Below, piece by piece: positions 24,686 to 35,535 of a stretch of 64,000 bases of DNA. The position numbers and the translations under genes are program-made. The first letter of the stretch is position 1. Each line of letters opens with the position of its first letter. Source of the DNA: Mycobacterium gastri (GTDB lineage: Bacteria; Actinomycetota; Actinomycetes; Mycobacteriales; Mycobacteriaceae); NCBI RefSeq assembly GCF_002102175.1, contig NZ_LQOX01000106.1, forward strand, positions 1 to 64,000. Direction: 5' to 3'. The notes beneath the pieces are model-generated. The model was given only the letters and a program-made list of their open reading frames with translations, had not been told where the DNA came from and searched no databases.

Positions 24686-25640
24686 AGATGGTGTCCAGCT
24701 TCGCCCCGGAGCCCACCACCGGGATGCCGGCGTCATAGAGGCGATCGGTGAGCGCAACCAGCCGCAGGGCGACATTTTGGTCGTCGATGCCGTGCACGCC
24801 GGTCAAGAACACCGCCGTCACCCCCTCGATCAACGTCAGATAGCGCGACGGATGCATAGTGGCCAGGTGCGCACAAAGGGCGTCGAAGTCGTCAAGGGTC
24901 GCTCCCCGGACAGCGTCGGCCCGCGCGGCGACGTCCGCATCCGATAACGGCGGCGGCGCCGGCGGCAGATCCCTATGACGGTAGTCCGGACCCTCGATCC
25001 GTACCGTGGTGAAAATGCTTGCCAGCGTGTGAATCTCGCGTAGGAAGTCCTGGGCGGCAAAGCGGCCCTCGCCCAGTTGCTCGGGCAGCGTGTTGGACGT
25101 GGCGGCCACCGACACACCGCGTTCGACCAGCGCGGAGAGCATCCGCGAGATCAGCGTGGTGTTACCCGGGTCGTCCAGCTCGAACTCGTCGATGCACACC
25201 GCGGTGTAGTGCGCCAGCAGGTCGATGCATTCGGCGAAACCGAACACGCCGGCCAGCTGGGTCAACTCCCCGAAAGTCGCGAACGCCTTGGGGCGCTCCC
25301 CCGGCAGTTGGTAGTACGACGACGCCAGCAGATGGGTCTTGCCCACCCCGAACCCGCCGTCCAGGTATAGCCCGACCCCGGGCAGCACCGCTGGCTTGCC
25401 GAACAGCTTCTTGCGCCCGGCCCGCCGCTCGACGGCGTGGCGGCAGAAGTCCTGACAGGCCGTCACGGCGGCAGCCTGAGTCGGCTCGGCGGGATCGGGC
25501 CGATACGTCGCAAAGCTCACCTCGGCGAAGGTGGGCGGCGGCCGCAGCTGGGCGATCAGCCGTTCCGGAGACACCGAGGGATGCCGATCCACCAGGCGGC
25601 CCACCCGGGCGCCGGCTCCCACAGGTGTGGACCCGTACAT
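24603..25640 (-). CDS. ZapE/AFG1-like ATPase
   Basis: 345 residues from ATG 25640 (MYGSTPVGAGARVGRLVDRH); the longer frame would overlap the divergent ribD-like gene. It has a Walker A, DGGFGVGKTHLLASS, near residue 105 and a Walker B, AVCIDEFELDDPG, near 170, followed by NTLPEQLGEGRF and the conserved C-terminal domain. AFG1/ZapE ATPases act in cell division and protein quality control in other bacteria. Counterpart of M. tuberculosis Rv2670c. Confidence 0.85.
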   Translation of the reverse strand: MYGSTPVGAGARVGRLVDRHPSVSPERLIAQLRPPPTFAEVSFATYRPDPAEPTQAAAVTACQDFCRHAVERRAGRKKLFGKPAVLPGVGLYLDGGFGVGKTHLLASSYYQLPGERPKAFATFGELTQLAGVFGFAECIDLLAHYTAVCIDEFELDDPGNTTLISRMLSALVERGVSVAATSNTLPEQLGEGRFAAQDFLREIHTLASIFTTVRIEGPDYRHRDLPPAPPPLSDADVAARADAVRGATLDDFDALCAHLATMHPSRYLTLIEGVTAVFLTGVHGIDDQNVALRLVALTDRLYDAGIPVVGSGAKLDTIFSEEMLAGGYRKKYLRATSRLLALTAR

Positions 25641-25674
25641 GCTGGCACTGTAGCGGCGTGCTGCAATCACATTC

Positions 25675-26469
25675 ATGCCCGACTTCGCGGCCGGCCCGGC
25701 CGCCGGCCGATCCACCGGCATCCGCCTGACGCTGCTCGGATCCGACCGCACACTCGACGAAGCCGACCTACCCGAGCTCTACGGCTACCCGGCCGACGCG
25801 AACCGCATCTGGGTGCGGGCCAATTTCATCAGCAGCGTCGACGGCGGCGCCACCATCGCCGGCACCAGCGGCGGGCTCGCCGGGCCGGGCGACCGGGCGG
25901 TGTTCCTGCTGCTGCGTGAACTGGCGGACGTCATCGTGGTGGGCGCGGGCACGGTGCGCGTGGAGGGCTACTCCGGCGCTCAGCTCGGTGTCGCAGCACG
26001 CCGCCAGCGACAGCAGCGCGGCCAAAGCGAGGTCCCGCGACTGGCGATCGTCACCAAGTCCGGTCACCTCGCCCGCGATCTGGGCGTGTTCACCCGCACC
26101 GAGGTGCCACCCCTGGTCCTCACCGCCACGGCGGTGGCCGACGAGACGCGACGGCGCCTGACCGGCCTCGCCGAGGTGGTCGACTGCTCTGATACCGATC
26201 CCGCCAAGGTCGACGAAGCAGTGCTGCTGGACCGGCTTGCCGAGCGCGGTCTGCGCCGCATCCTCACCGAGGGCGGGCCGATACTGCTCGGATCGTTCAT
26301 CGAGCGCGGCTTGCTCGACGAACTGTGCCTGACGATCGCACCGTTCGTGGTCGGCGGTCTGGCCCGGCGCATTGCCACCGGACCGGGGCAGCTGCAGACC
26401 CGAATGCGCTGCGCACACGTGCTCACCGACGACGCCGGTTATCTGTACACCCGCTACGTCAAAGCCTGA
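25675..26469 (+). CDS. ribD: RibD-like reductase (Rv2671 family)
   Basis: 264 residues with the RibD C-terminal/DHFR-like reductase fold: VRANFISSVDGGATIAGTSG, then LADVIVVGAGTVRVEGY (NADPH site) and RRILTEGGPILLGSFIERGL. There is no deaminase domain, unlike bifunctional RibD of riboflavin synthesis. Its M. tuberculosis counterpart, Rv2671, can act as an alternative dihydrofolate reductase and is linked to para-aminosalicylic acid resistance when overexpressed (established, from memory). It is divergent from the ZapE gene with a 34-base gap, so the promoters must overlap. Confidence 0.87.
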   Translation: MPDFAAGPAAGRSTGIRLTLLGSDRTLDEADLPELYGYPADANRIWVRANFISSVDGGATIAGTSGGLAGPGDRAVFLLLRELADVIVVGAGTVRVEGYSGAQLGVAARRQRQQRGQSEVPRLAIVTKSGHLARDLGVFTRTEVPPLVLTATAVADETRRRLTGLAEVVDCSDTDPAKVDEAVLLDRLAERGLRRILTEGGPILLGSFIERGLLDELCLTIAPFVVGGLARRIATGPGQLQTRMRCAHVLTDDAGYLYTRYVKA

Positions 26470-26485
26470 CGTTACTGTGGTCGGC

Positions 26486-28054
26486 ATGAGTCGGCGCATC
26501 ACCTCCGCAACAGTCCTGGTCTCGATGGCCTGCTCGGTGACGACGGTGCTGACCGGCTGCGTCCCAGTCCTCGGCGCCAACCCGCGCTTTGCCACCTATA
26601 GCGGTGCCAAACCGCAGGGCGTCGCCACCACCACACCACCCCCTAGCGGCCCGCCACCGATCGCCGCTCCCAAGAACGATCTGTCCTGGCGCGACTGCAC
26701 GTCTCAGGTCTACGGGAACGCGGCCATCCCCGCCGCGCCGGGCATCAAGCTGGAGTGCGCCACCTTCGACTCGGACCTCGACCCGGTCAACGGCGGGTCC
26801 GGGTCGGTCAGCATCGGCGTGGTCCGCGCCCGCTCGGGCCAAACCCCGCGTGACGCGGGACCGCTGGTTTTCACCACCGGTTCGGATCTGCCGTCGTCGA
26901 CGCAGTTGCCGGTCTGGTTGTCGCATGCGGGCGCCGACATCCTGCGCAGTCACCCGATCGTCGCCGTCGACCGCCGTGGCATGGGCATGTCGAGTCCGAT
27001 TGATTGCCGAGACCACTTCCAACGCGACGAGATGCGCGATCAATCGCAGTTCCAGACCGGCGACGACCCGGTGGCCAACCTCTCGGCAATCTCGAACGAG
27101 GCCACCACCAGCTGCACCGACGTCATCGCACCCGCCGATTCCGCCTACGACAACGGACACGCCGCCTCCGACCTCGAGCGACTGCGCAATCTGTGGGATG
27201 TGCCCGCACTGGCGCTGGTCGGCATCGGCAACGGCGCCCAGGTGGCTCTCACCTATGCCGGCTCGCGCCCGGACAAAGTGGCCAGGCTGATCCTCGACTC
27301 CCCGGTCGCTTTGGGTGTCAGCGCCGAGGCCAAGGCCGAGCAACAGGTCAAAGGCCAGCAGGCGGCGTTGGACGCGTTCGCGGCGCAGTGCGTCGCGATC
27401 AACTGCGCGCTGGGCCCGGATCCAAAAGGCGCCGTCACCGCGCTGCTGAACACGGCTCGCTCCCTCAAGGGGCCCGGGGCCTCGGTCGCATCGATCGTCA
27501 ACGCGATCACCACCACGCTGGGCTTTCCGACCGGCGACCGCATCAGCACCACCACCACGCTGGCCAACGCATTGGCGGCCGCCCGCGCCGGTGACATGAA
27601 TCAGCTGTCCAACCTGATCAATCGCGCCGATGGCCTTCAGGACACCGACGGCCAATTCGTCAATTCGTGCAGCGACGCGGTCAACCGCCCGACCCCGGAC
27701 CGGGTACGCGAACTGGTGGTTGCCTGGGCCAAGCTCTATCCCCAGTTCGGCACGGTCGCCGCGCTCAATCTGGTCAAATGCGTGCACTGGCCCACTGGTT
27801 CGACGCCGCAAATGCCGAAGGAGCTCAAGGTCGACGTCTTGCTGATGGGGGTGCAGGACGACCCGATCGTCGGCATCGACGGGGTTGCGCAGACGGCGGC
27901 CACCGTCATCAACGCCAACGCCGCGAGCAAGCGGGTGATGTGGCAAGGCATCGGCCACGGTGCCAGCATCTATTCCTCCTGCGCGGTGCCGCCGCTGGTC
28001 GGTTATCTCAACGACGGCAAGCTGCCCGGCACCGACACCTACTGTCCCGCCTGA
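26486..28054 (+). CDS. Lipoprotein of the alpha/beta-hydrolase (tripeptidyl aminopeptidase-like) family
   Basis: 522 residues from ATG 26486. The signal peptide ends in a lipobox (SVTTVLTGC), so it is probably a lipoprotein on the outer face of the membrane. The fold is that of peptidase family S33: GPLVFTTGSDLPSS, then HPIVAVDRRGMGMSSP, and a C-terminal DVLLMGVQDDPIVG and GIGHGASIY with candidate Asp and His. The nucleophile elbow, normally G-x-S-x-G, reads LVGIGNGAQVAL, with Gly in the Ser position, so ordinary serine catalysis looks impossible. Counterpart of M. tuberculosis Rv2672, annotated as a secreted protease. Confidence 0.8.
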   Translation: MSRRITSATVLVSMACSVTTVLTGCVPVLGANPRFATYSGAKPQGVATTTPPPSGPPPIAAPKNDLSWRDCTSQVYGNAAIPAAPGIKLECATFDSDLDPVNGGSGSVSIGVVRARSGQTPRDAGPLVFTTGSDLPSSTQLPVWLSHAGADILRSHPIVAVDRRGMGMSSPIDCRDHFQRDEMRDQSQFQTGDDPVANLSAISNEATTSCTDVIAPADSAYDNGHAASDLERLRNLWDVPALALVGIGNGAQVALTYAGSRPDKVARLILDSPVALGVSAEAKAEQQVKGQQAALDAFAAQCVAINCALGPDPKGAVTALLNTARSLKGPGASVASIVNAITTTLGFPTGDRISTTTTLANALAAARAGDMNQLSNLINRADGLQDTDGQFVNSCSDAVNRPTPDRVRELVVAWAKLYPQFGTVAALNLVKCVHWPTGSTPQMPKELKVDVLLMGVQDDPIVGIDGVAQTAATVINANAASKRVMWQGIGHGASIYSSCAVPPLVGYLNDGKLPGTDTYCPA

Positions 28055-28077
28055 CACCTGCCGACTGGGTGCCCCCG

Positions 28078-29379
28078 GTGTACGGTGCGCTGGTGACGGC
28101 AGCTGACTCCACTCGAACCCGCCTCCGCGAATCGATGCTGGCCGCATTCCGCCCCCGCACCGGCGCCCCGAGTACGGCGTCGATCGTGCGGGCGGCGCTC
28201 TGGCCGGCAGCCATTCTGTCGGTGCTGCACCGCAGCATCGTGTTGACCACCAACGGCAATATCACCGACGACTTCAAGCCCGTCTACCGCGCGGTGCTGA
28301 ACTTCCGGCATGGCTGGGACATCTACAACGAGCACTTCGACTACGTCGACCCGCATTACCTCTACCCGCCGGGCGGCACGCTGCTGATGGCGCCGTTCGG
28401 GTATCTGCCGTTCGCGCCGTCGCGCTACCTGTTCATCTCCATCAATACGGTGGCCATCCTGGCCGCGGCGTACCTGTTGCTGCGGATGTTCAACTTCACG
28501 CTGTCCTCGGTGGCCGCGCCCGCCCTGTTGTTGGCCATGTTCGCCACCGAGACGGTGACCAACACCCTGGTGTTCACCAACATCAACGGCTGCATCCTGC
28601 TGCTGGAAGTGCTATTTCTGCGGTGGCTGCTCGACGGCAGAGTCAGCCGTCAGTGGTGGGCCGGGGTGGCCATCGGGCTGACGCTGGTCCTCAAACCGCT
28701 GCTGGGTCCGTTGCTGTTGCTGCCGCTGCTGAACCGCCAGTGGCGGGCGGTGGTGGCCGCCATCGTGGTTCCCGTCGTCGCCAACCTGGCCGCGCTGCCG
28801 CTGGTCAGCCACCCGATGGACTTCTTCACCCGCACACTGCCCTACATCCTGGGCACCCGCGACTACTTCAACAGCTCGATCCAGGGCAACGGCGTGTACT
28901 TCGGCCTGCCGACGTGGTTGATCGTGTTCCTGCGGCTGCTGTTCACCGCACTCGCGGTCGGTGCGCTGTGGCTGCTGTACCGCTACTACCGCACCCGCGA
29001 TCCGCTGTTCTGGTTCACCACGTCATCGGGCGTGCTGCTGCTGTGGTCGTGGCTGGTGATGTCGCTGGCCCAGGGCTACTACTCGATGATGCTGTTCCCG
29101 TTCTTGATGACGGTGGTGCTGCCCAATTCGGTGATCCGCAACTGGCCGGCGTGGCTGGGCATCTACGGGTTCATGACGCTGGACCGCTGGCTGCTGTTCA
29201 ACTGGATGCGCTGGGGCCGCGCCCTCGAATACCTGAAGATCACCTACGGCTGGTCGCTGCTGTTGATCGTGACGTTCACCGTGCTCTACTTCCGCTACTC
29301 CGACGCCAAGGCCGAAAACCGGCTGGACGGTGGTATCGATCCGGCATGGCTAACGGCCGAGCGGGAGCGCGTGCGGTGA
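28078..29379 (+). CDS. aftC: Alpha-(1->3) arabinofuranosyltransferase AftC
   Basis: 433 residues from a GTG at 28078, exactly the length of M. tuberculosis AftC (Rv2673). It is a multi-spanning GT-C glycosyltransferase; the conserved loop TNGNITDDFKPVYRAVLNF holds the Asp pair expected for catalysis, and WDIYNEHFDYVDPHYLYPPG follows. AftC uses decaprenyl-phosphoryl arabinose to add alpha-1,3 branches to the arabinan of arabinogalactan and lipoarabinomannan. The near-identity of the remembered M. tuberculosis protein supports the assignment strongly. The start is 23 bases after the preceding stop. Confidence 0.93.
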   Translation: MYGALVTAADSTRTRLRESMLAAFRPRTGAPSTASIVRAALWPAAILSVLHRSIVLTTNGNITDDFKPVYRAVLNFRHGWDIYNEHFDYVDPHYLYPPGGTLLMAPFGYLPFAPSRYLFISINTVAILAAAYLLLRMFNFTLSSVAAPALLLAMFATETVTNTLVFTNINGCILLLEVLFLRWLLDGRVSRQWWAGVAIGLTLVLKPLLGPLLLLPLLNRQWRAVVAAIVVPVVANLAALPLVSHPMDFFTRTLPYILGTRDYFNSSIQGNGVYFGLPTWLIVFLRLLFTALAVGALWLLYRYYRTRDPLFWFTTSSGVLLLWSWLVMSLAQGYYSMMLFPFLMTVVLPNSVIRNWPAWLGIYGFMTLDRWLLFNWMRWGRALEYLKITYGWSLLLIVTFTVLYFRYSDAKAENRLDGGIDPAWLTAERERVR

Positions 29380-29438
29380 TCGCAAGCGCGGCGGAGCCGG
29401 GCGCTGGCGGTCGCCGCCATTGGGGCTAGCGTGAAGGC

Positions 29439-29846
29439 ATGACGCGTCCCAAGTTGGAACTGACCGACGACCAGTGGCGCCAGAGGCTGACCCAGCAGGA
29501 ATTCGACGTCCTGCGCCGGGCCGGCACCGAGCGACCCTTCACCGGCGAGTACACCGACACCAAAACCGAGGGCATCTACCAGTGCCGGGCCTGCGGTGCC
29601 GAATTGTTCCGCAGCACAGAGAAATTCGAGTCGCATTGCGGCTGGCCGTCGTTCTTCGACCCGGCGAGCTCCGAAGCGGTCATCCTGCGTCCCGACCACT
29701 CGCTGGGGATGACGCGCACCGAGGTGCTCTGCGCGAACTGCCACAGCCACCTGGGCCATGTGTTCGCCGGTGAGGGTTATCCGACGCCCACGGATCAGCG
29801 TTACTGCATCAACTCGATCTCGCTGCGCCTGGTCCCGACGGACTAG
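29439..29846 (+). CDS. msrB: Peptide methionine (R)-S-oxide reductase
   Basis: 135 residues of the MsrB fold. It has two zinc CxxC motifs (QCRACGAEL and LCANCHSH), the conserved HCGWPSFFDP, GHVFAGEG, and the catalytic Cys in RYCINSISL near the C-terminus. It reduces the R epimer of methionine sulfoxide in proteins, with thioredoxin as reductant. Cytosolic, with no signal peptide. Counterpart of Rv2674. Confidence 0.94.
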   Translation: MTRPKLELTDDQWRQRLTQQEFDVLRRAGTERPFTGEYTDTKTEGIYQCRACGAELFRSTEKFESHCGWPSFFDPASSEAVILRPDHSLGMTRTEVLCANCHSHLGHVFAGEGYPTPTDQRYCINSISLRLVPTD

Positions 29847-29935
29847 CTTTCGCCGAGCCGGTAATTTTGCAGGCCCTTACTCGCACTTTCGCTGCAGAAT
29901 TTCAGTTTCGGCGGATCTGCCGTCAGCGGCATGCC

Positions 29936-30685
29936 CTAGTCCACCCGAGTGGCGTGCACTTCCCAGAACGGAGCGTGTACCCGGCCGCCAACGAGCCATG
30001 GTTCCATCGCCCGGAACCGTTCCAGCATGGGCCGCACCTCATCGACCATGTCGGGATTTCGCGCGGCCATCATTTCGATCGATTCGACGCTCAGATTGAT
30101 CTGATAGGTCGTCGGCCCCAGGTAGGTGATCTCCCAGCCGCCGACCGGTAGCACGTCACGAAAGTCGTTCTCCGACAACGACCGCGGCATGCTGAAGCCG
30201 TTGACGTCATGCTCACCGAACTCGAACATGTACAGCCGCGCACCCGGTTTGGTCGCCCGGTGCAGCGCCTGCACGTAGGACTGCCGTAGCTCCGGGGCGG
30301 TGCTAAAGGTGTGATAGAACGCGCAGTCGACGACGGTGTCGAACCGGCCGTCCAGCCCTTCCAACGTGGTGGCGTCGGCCACCCGGAAATCCACCGACAC
30401 GCCGGCCTTGCGCGCGTTATCCCGGGCACGCTCGATGGCGGCCACCGACCCGTCGATCCCGGTCGCCGAGAGACCCTTGGCGGCGTAGTAGATCGCATGG
30501 TGGCCCGGCCCGGTACCCGGGTCGAGCACCTCCCCCTTGATCGCGCCCAGGGCGACGAGCTGCTGGACCACCGGCTGCGGGCCGCCGATGTCCCACGGGG
30601 TGGCCGCCGGAAGGCCGTGCGCGACGCGGTCGTCGCGATACATCTCCTCGAAGCGGGTGGGGTCAGCAGGGTCCGGCTCAGTCAT
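29936..30685 (-). CDS. SAM-dependent methyltransferase (Rv2675c-like)
   Basis: 249 residues from ATG 30685 (MTEPDPADPTRFEEMYRDDR). The SAM-binding motif I is VLDPGTGPGHHAIYYA, followed by GLSATGIDGSVAAIERA and a DTVVDCAFYHTF motif. This is a class I methyltransferase of unknown substrate. The start is fixed by the GGGGGGAGAG purine run of the MIRU-like element just upstream. It follows hemQ on the same strand and was probably once coupled to it through an ATGA overlap. Confidence 0.85.
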   Translation of the reverse strand: MTEPDPADPTRFEEMYRDDRVAHGLPAATPWDIGGPQPVVQQLVALGAIKGEVLDPGTGPGHHAIYYAAKGLSATGIDGSVAAIERARDNARKAGVSVDFRVADATTLEGLDGRFDTVVDCAFYHTFSTAPELRQSYVQALHRATKPGARLYMFEFGEHDVNGFSMPRSLSENDFRDVLPVGGWEITYLGPTTYQINLSVESIEMMAARNPDMVDEVRPMLERFRAMEPWLVGGRVHAPFWEVHATRVD

Positions 30686-30769
30686 GAGCGCCGCTCTCCC
30701 CCCGCAAGCGGGCGGTACCCCCACCTCATCGCTTCGCTTTGCATCGTCGCCGGCTCGGGTCAGGTTCCG
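30686..30769 (-). repeat. MIRU-like element at the hemQ / methyltransferase junction
   Basis: 84 bases on the minus strand, containing GGCGACGATGCAAAGCGAAG, then GGTACCGCCCGCTTGCGGGG and GGAGAGCGGCGCTC just before the ATG. A near-identical block lies between ceoB and ceoC. The ends repeat imperfectly: CATGACGGAACCTGACCC after hemQ and CATGACTGAGCCGGACCC at the methyltransferase start (14 of 18 matches). This suggests insertion into an ATGA stop/start overlap with target duplication. Confidence 0.65.
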
Positions 30770-32866
<2,097 letters not shown>

Positions 32867-32870
<4 letters not shown>

Positions 32871-33958
32871 AGCGAATGGACCAGCGAGACCAGTTCGGTC
32901 AGTACCCCCGGATCGGTCTGCGGCAGGACGCCGTGGCCGAGGTTGAAGACATGTCCGGCCGCTCCCGCGTCGACGGCCCGGCGTCCGTCGTCGACGACGG
33001 CGCGGGCGGCGCGTTCCACCACCGGCCAGCCCGCCAGCAGCACCACCGGATCGAGATTGCCCTGCAGCGCCGTGCCCGGCTGCACCCTGGCGGCCGCATC
33101 GGCCAGCGCGGTCCGCCAGTCGACGCCGACGACGCTCGCCGATCCCGGTTTGAGGGCCTCCGACATGGCACCCAGCAGCTCGGCGGTGCCGACCCCGAAA
33201 TGCGTCATCGGCACACCGTATTCGGCCAGCGTGCCGAACACCCGCGCGCTGTGTGGCAGCACGTATTGGCGGTAGTCGGCCAGCGACAGCATTCCCGCCC
33301 AGGAGTCGAACACCTGAATGGCGTCCACGCCGGAGTCGATCTGTCCGCGCAGGAACGCGATGGTGAGGTCGGTCAGCTTGCTCATCAGCGCATGCCAGCT
33401 CGCCGGCTCGGCCAGCATCATCGCCTTGGTGCGGACGTAATGGCGGCTGGGTCCGCCCTCGATCAGGTAGGAAGCCAGCGTGAACGGCGCACCGGCGAAA
33501 CCGATCAGCGCGACGTCGCCCAGCGCCGCGACCAACAGCTTAACCGTCTGGAGCACCGGCTGAATCGCTTGTGGGTCAAGGGGTTTGATGCGGTCGATAT
33601 CGGCGGCGGTGCGCACCGGGTGAGTGATCACCGGTCCGACGTCGGCGACGATATCCAGTTCCACGCCGGCCGCCCGCAGCGGCACCACAATGTCGGAGAA
33701 CAGGATCGCCGCGTCCACACCGTAGCGCCGTACCGGCTGCAGGGTGATCTCGCAGGCCACTTCCGGCTCCAGGCAGGCGTCCAGCATGCTGTGCCGTTCG
33801 CGCAGGGCCCGGTACTCGGGCAGCGAACGGCCGGCCTGGCGCATGAACCACACCGGCACTCGGCTGGGTTTGCGACCGGCCACCGCGGCCAAATAGGGCG
33901 AGTGCGGGAGCTCGCGGCGGGTACGCACAGGAGTATTCACTGGGCTCAATGCTGCCAT
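32867..33958 (-). CDS. hemE: Uroporphyrinogen decarboxylase
   Basis: 363 residues from ATG 33958; the upstream extension to 34108 is non-conserved. Both family signatures are present: [20 protein letters not shown] near residue 30 and [20 protein letters not shown] near 140, plus [13 protein letters not shown] and [16 protein letters not shown]. It decarboxylates uroporphyrinogen III to coproporphyrinogen III in the cytosol. It is the first gene of the hemE-hemY-hemQ run. Counterpart of Rv2678c. Confidence 0.95.
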
Positions 33959-33964
33959 GACGGG

Positions 33965-34015
33965 CCCGTATGGCAGGTGTGCCCTCAGGGTTGGGCGGGT
34001 ACTGCCCAATACGGG
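33965..34015. promoter_or_regulatory. Inverted repeat in the divergent hemE upstream region
   Basis: CCCGTATGGCAG at 33965-33976 pairs with CTGCCCAATACGGG at 34002-34015: a 12-bp stem with a two-base bulge, 25 bases between the arms. It starts seven bases upstream of the hemE start codon. It may be an operator or a leader hairpin of the hem genes; no known regulator motif is recognised. Confidence 0.4.
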
Positions 34016-34020
34016 TTCAT

Positions 34021-34584
34021 GTTGCTGACTCGCGGTTCGGCACGTGGCGGGCATTTGGTCGAGGAGGCGGAGTATTTCGTCGATCGGGTGTTGCGCAACG
34101 TCGCCCACGGCCGGTTCGAGCGGTCCCTATCGGATTTGACGGCGTTTGCGGCGCTGGTGACCACCGCGGAGGTCTACTTCGAGCACTATCGCGCGAGCTT
34201 CGGCAACAAATGGATGTGGAGCCCGATCGTCGTCACCCCGCCGGTGGTGGTCACCGGGGTTCCACTGAAGTACTCCACCCAGGTGATCACCAACATCCGG
34301 CACGCCGCCGGTGCGCAGGACGTGCTGACCATCCAGCGCTTCGCCCACCTCATCGGCGGTGCCCGGATGGGCAGCGACCCGCAGACCAGCGTCGTCAACT
34401 CCGACCAGCGAACCTGGGCGGTGCCCAACCTGTTCATCGCCGACGGCTCGGTGTGCCCGACGCAGGGCAGCGCCAACCCGGCGCTGACCATCATGGCGCT
34501 CGCATCGCGGCTGGCCGAGCGGATCGTGCGCGGTGACGTGCGGGCAGACGCCCTGGTCGGCAGCCGATCAGCCCGTGCGTAACA
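34021..34584 (+). pseudogene. Chimeric remnant: unknown N-terminus fused to GMC oxidoreductase tail
   Basis: 187 residues from ATG 34021. The last 80 residues (HLIGGARMGSDPQTSVVNSD, then NLFIADGSVCPTQGSANPAL and TIMALASRLAERI) are the C-terminal FAD/active-site end of a GMC oxidoreductase. The first 105 residues ([20 protein letters not shown] and so on) do not belong to that family and recall the small proteins that often precede GMC genes in actinobacteria. The main catalytic and FAD domain of about 450 residues is missing. I read it as an in-frame deletion fusing two neighbouring genes; the product should have no oxidoreductase activity. Confidence 0.6.
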
Positions 34585-34591
34585 TCCTGGT

Positions 34592-35413
34592 ATGCCAGTG
34601 CGCCACCCGCCAGTCGACTACGACGAGTTCCCAAGTCTGCGAATAGAACACACCGATAACGGCGTGCTGAACCTGGTTCTGGACTCCCCCGGCCTGAATT
34701 CGGTTGGGCCGCAAATGCACCGCGACCTGGCCGACATCTGGCCGGTGATCGACCGCGATCCGGCCGTGCGGGTGGTGCTGGTGCGCGGTGAAGGCAGAGC
34801 GTTTTCCTCCGGCGGCAGTTTCGACCTGATCGACCAGACCATGGGCGACTTCGAAGACCGGGTCCGCATCATGCGCGAGGCCCGCGACCTGGTGTTCAAC
34901 CTGGTCAACCTCGATAAGCCGGTGGTTTCGGCGATCCGCGGCCCGGCCGTCGGCGCGGGTCTGGTGGTGGCCCTGCTGGCCGACATCTCGGTCGCGGGCC
35001 GGACCGCCAAGATCATCGACGGCCACACCAAGCTCGGCGTGGCCGCCGGCGACCACGCCGCGATCTGCTGGCCACTACTGGTCGGCATGGCCAAGGCCAA
35101 GTACTACCTGCTCACCTGTGAGCCGCTGTCCGGCGAGGAAGCCGAGCGCATCGGGCTGGTCTCGACGTGCGTCGACGACGACGACGTGCTTGCCACCGCG
35201 ACACGCCTTGCCGGGAATCTGGCGCAGGGCGCTCAACACGCGATCCGCTGGACCAAACACAGCCTCAATCACTGGTACCGCATGTTCGGGCCAACCTTCG
35301 AAACGTCGCTCGGCCTGGAATTCCTCGGGTTCAGCGGCCCCGACGTGGGCGAAGGATTGGCCGCGCATCGCGAGAAACGCCCGGCCCGATTTGGCGCCGG
35401 ATCCGGCGGCTGA
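34592..35413 (+). CDS. echA15: Enoyl-CoA hydratase/isomerase family protein EchA15
   Basis: 273 residues of the crotonase fold. The oxyanion-hole regions are [14 protein letters not shown] (near 70) and [20 protein letters not shown] (near 120). The segment of the usual catalytic Glu reads [17 protein letters not shown] rather than the PGGGGTQ form, so the activity may differ from plain enoyl-CoA hydration. The C-terminal helix ends [15 protein letters not shown], typical for the family. Counterpart of Rv2679, annotated echA15 in M. tuberculosis. Confidence 0.87.
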   Translation: MPVRHPPVDYDEFPSLRIEHTDNGVLNLVLDSPGLNSVGPQMHRDLADIWPVIDRDPAVRVVLVRGEGRAFSSGGSFDLIDQTMGDFEDRVRIMREARDLVFNLVNLDKPVVSAIRGPAVGAGLVVALLADISVAGRTAKIIDGHTKLGVAAGDHAAICWPLLVGMAKAKYYLLTCEPLSGEEAERIGLVSTCVDDDDVLATATRLAGNLAQGAQHAIRWTKHSLNHWYRMFGPTFETSLGLEFLGFSGPDVGEGLAAHREKRPARFGAGSGG

Positions 35414-35470
35414 GCGTGATTCGGCGCGCCTGTCTGCGCGTGTCGGACGTTAGGTCTACCGTCGGATTTT

Positions 35471-35535
35471 GTGACCCCGCGCCGACGACGATGCGAAGCG
35501 CAGCGACGCGACGAGCAGGAGCGACGCTCGTGACC
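35471..35535 (+). repeat. Short MIRU-like element before the DUF3000 gene
   Basis: The segment contains GCCGACGACGATGCGAAGCG, then CAGCGACGCGACGAGCAGGA, the GACGA-rich pattern of mycobacterial interspersed repeats, and ends at the GTG start. GTGACC occurs at both ends (35471 and 35530), consistent with duplication of the start-codon region on insertion. The AGCAGGAG block could serve as ribosome-binding site. The assignment rests on pattern only. Confidence 0.5.

Noticed and set aside
26459..28147. 562-aa minus-strand frame opposite the hydrolase-like lipoprotein gene
   Set aside because: No domain or plausible start; the plus-strand gene has a lipobox and conserved family blocks.
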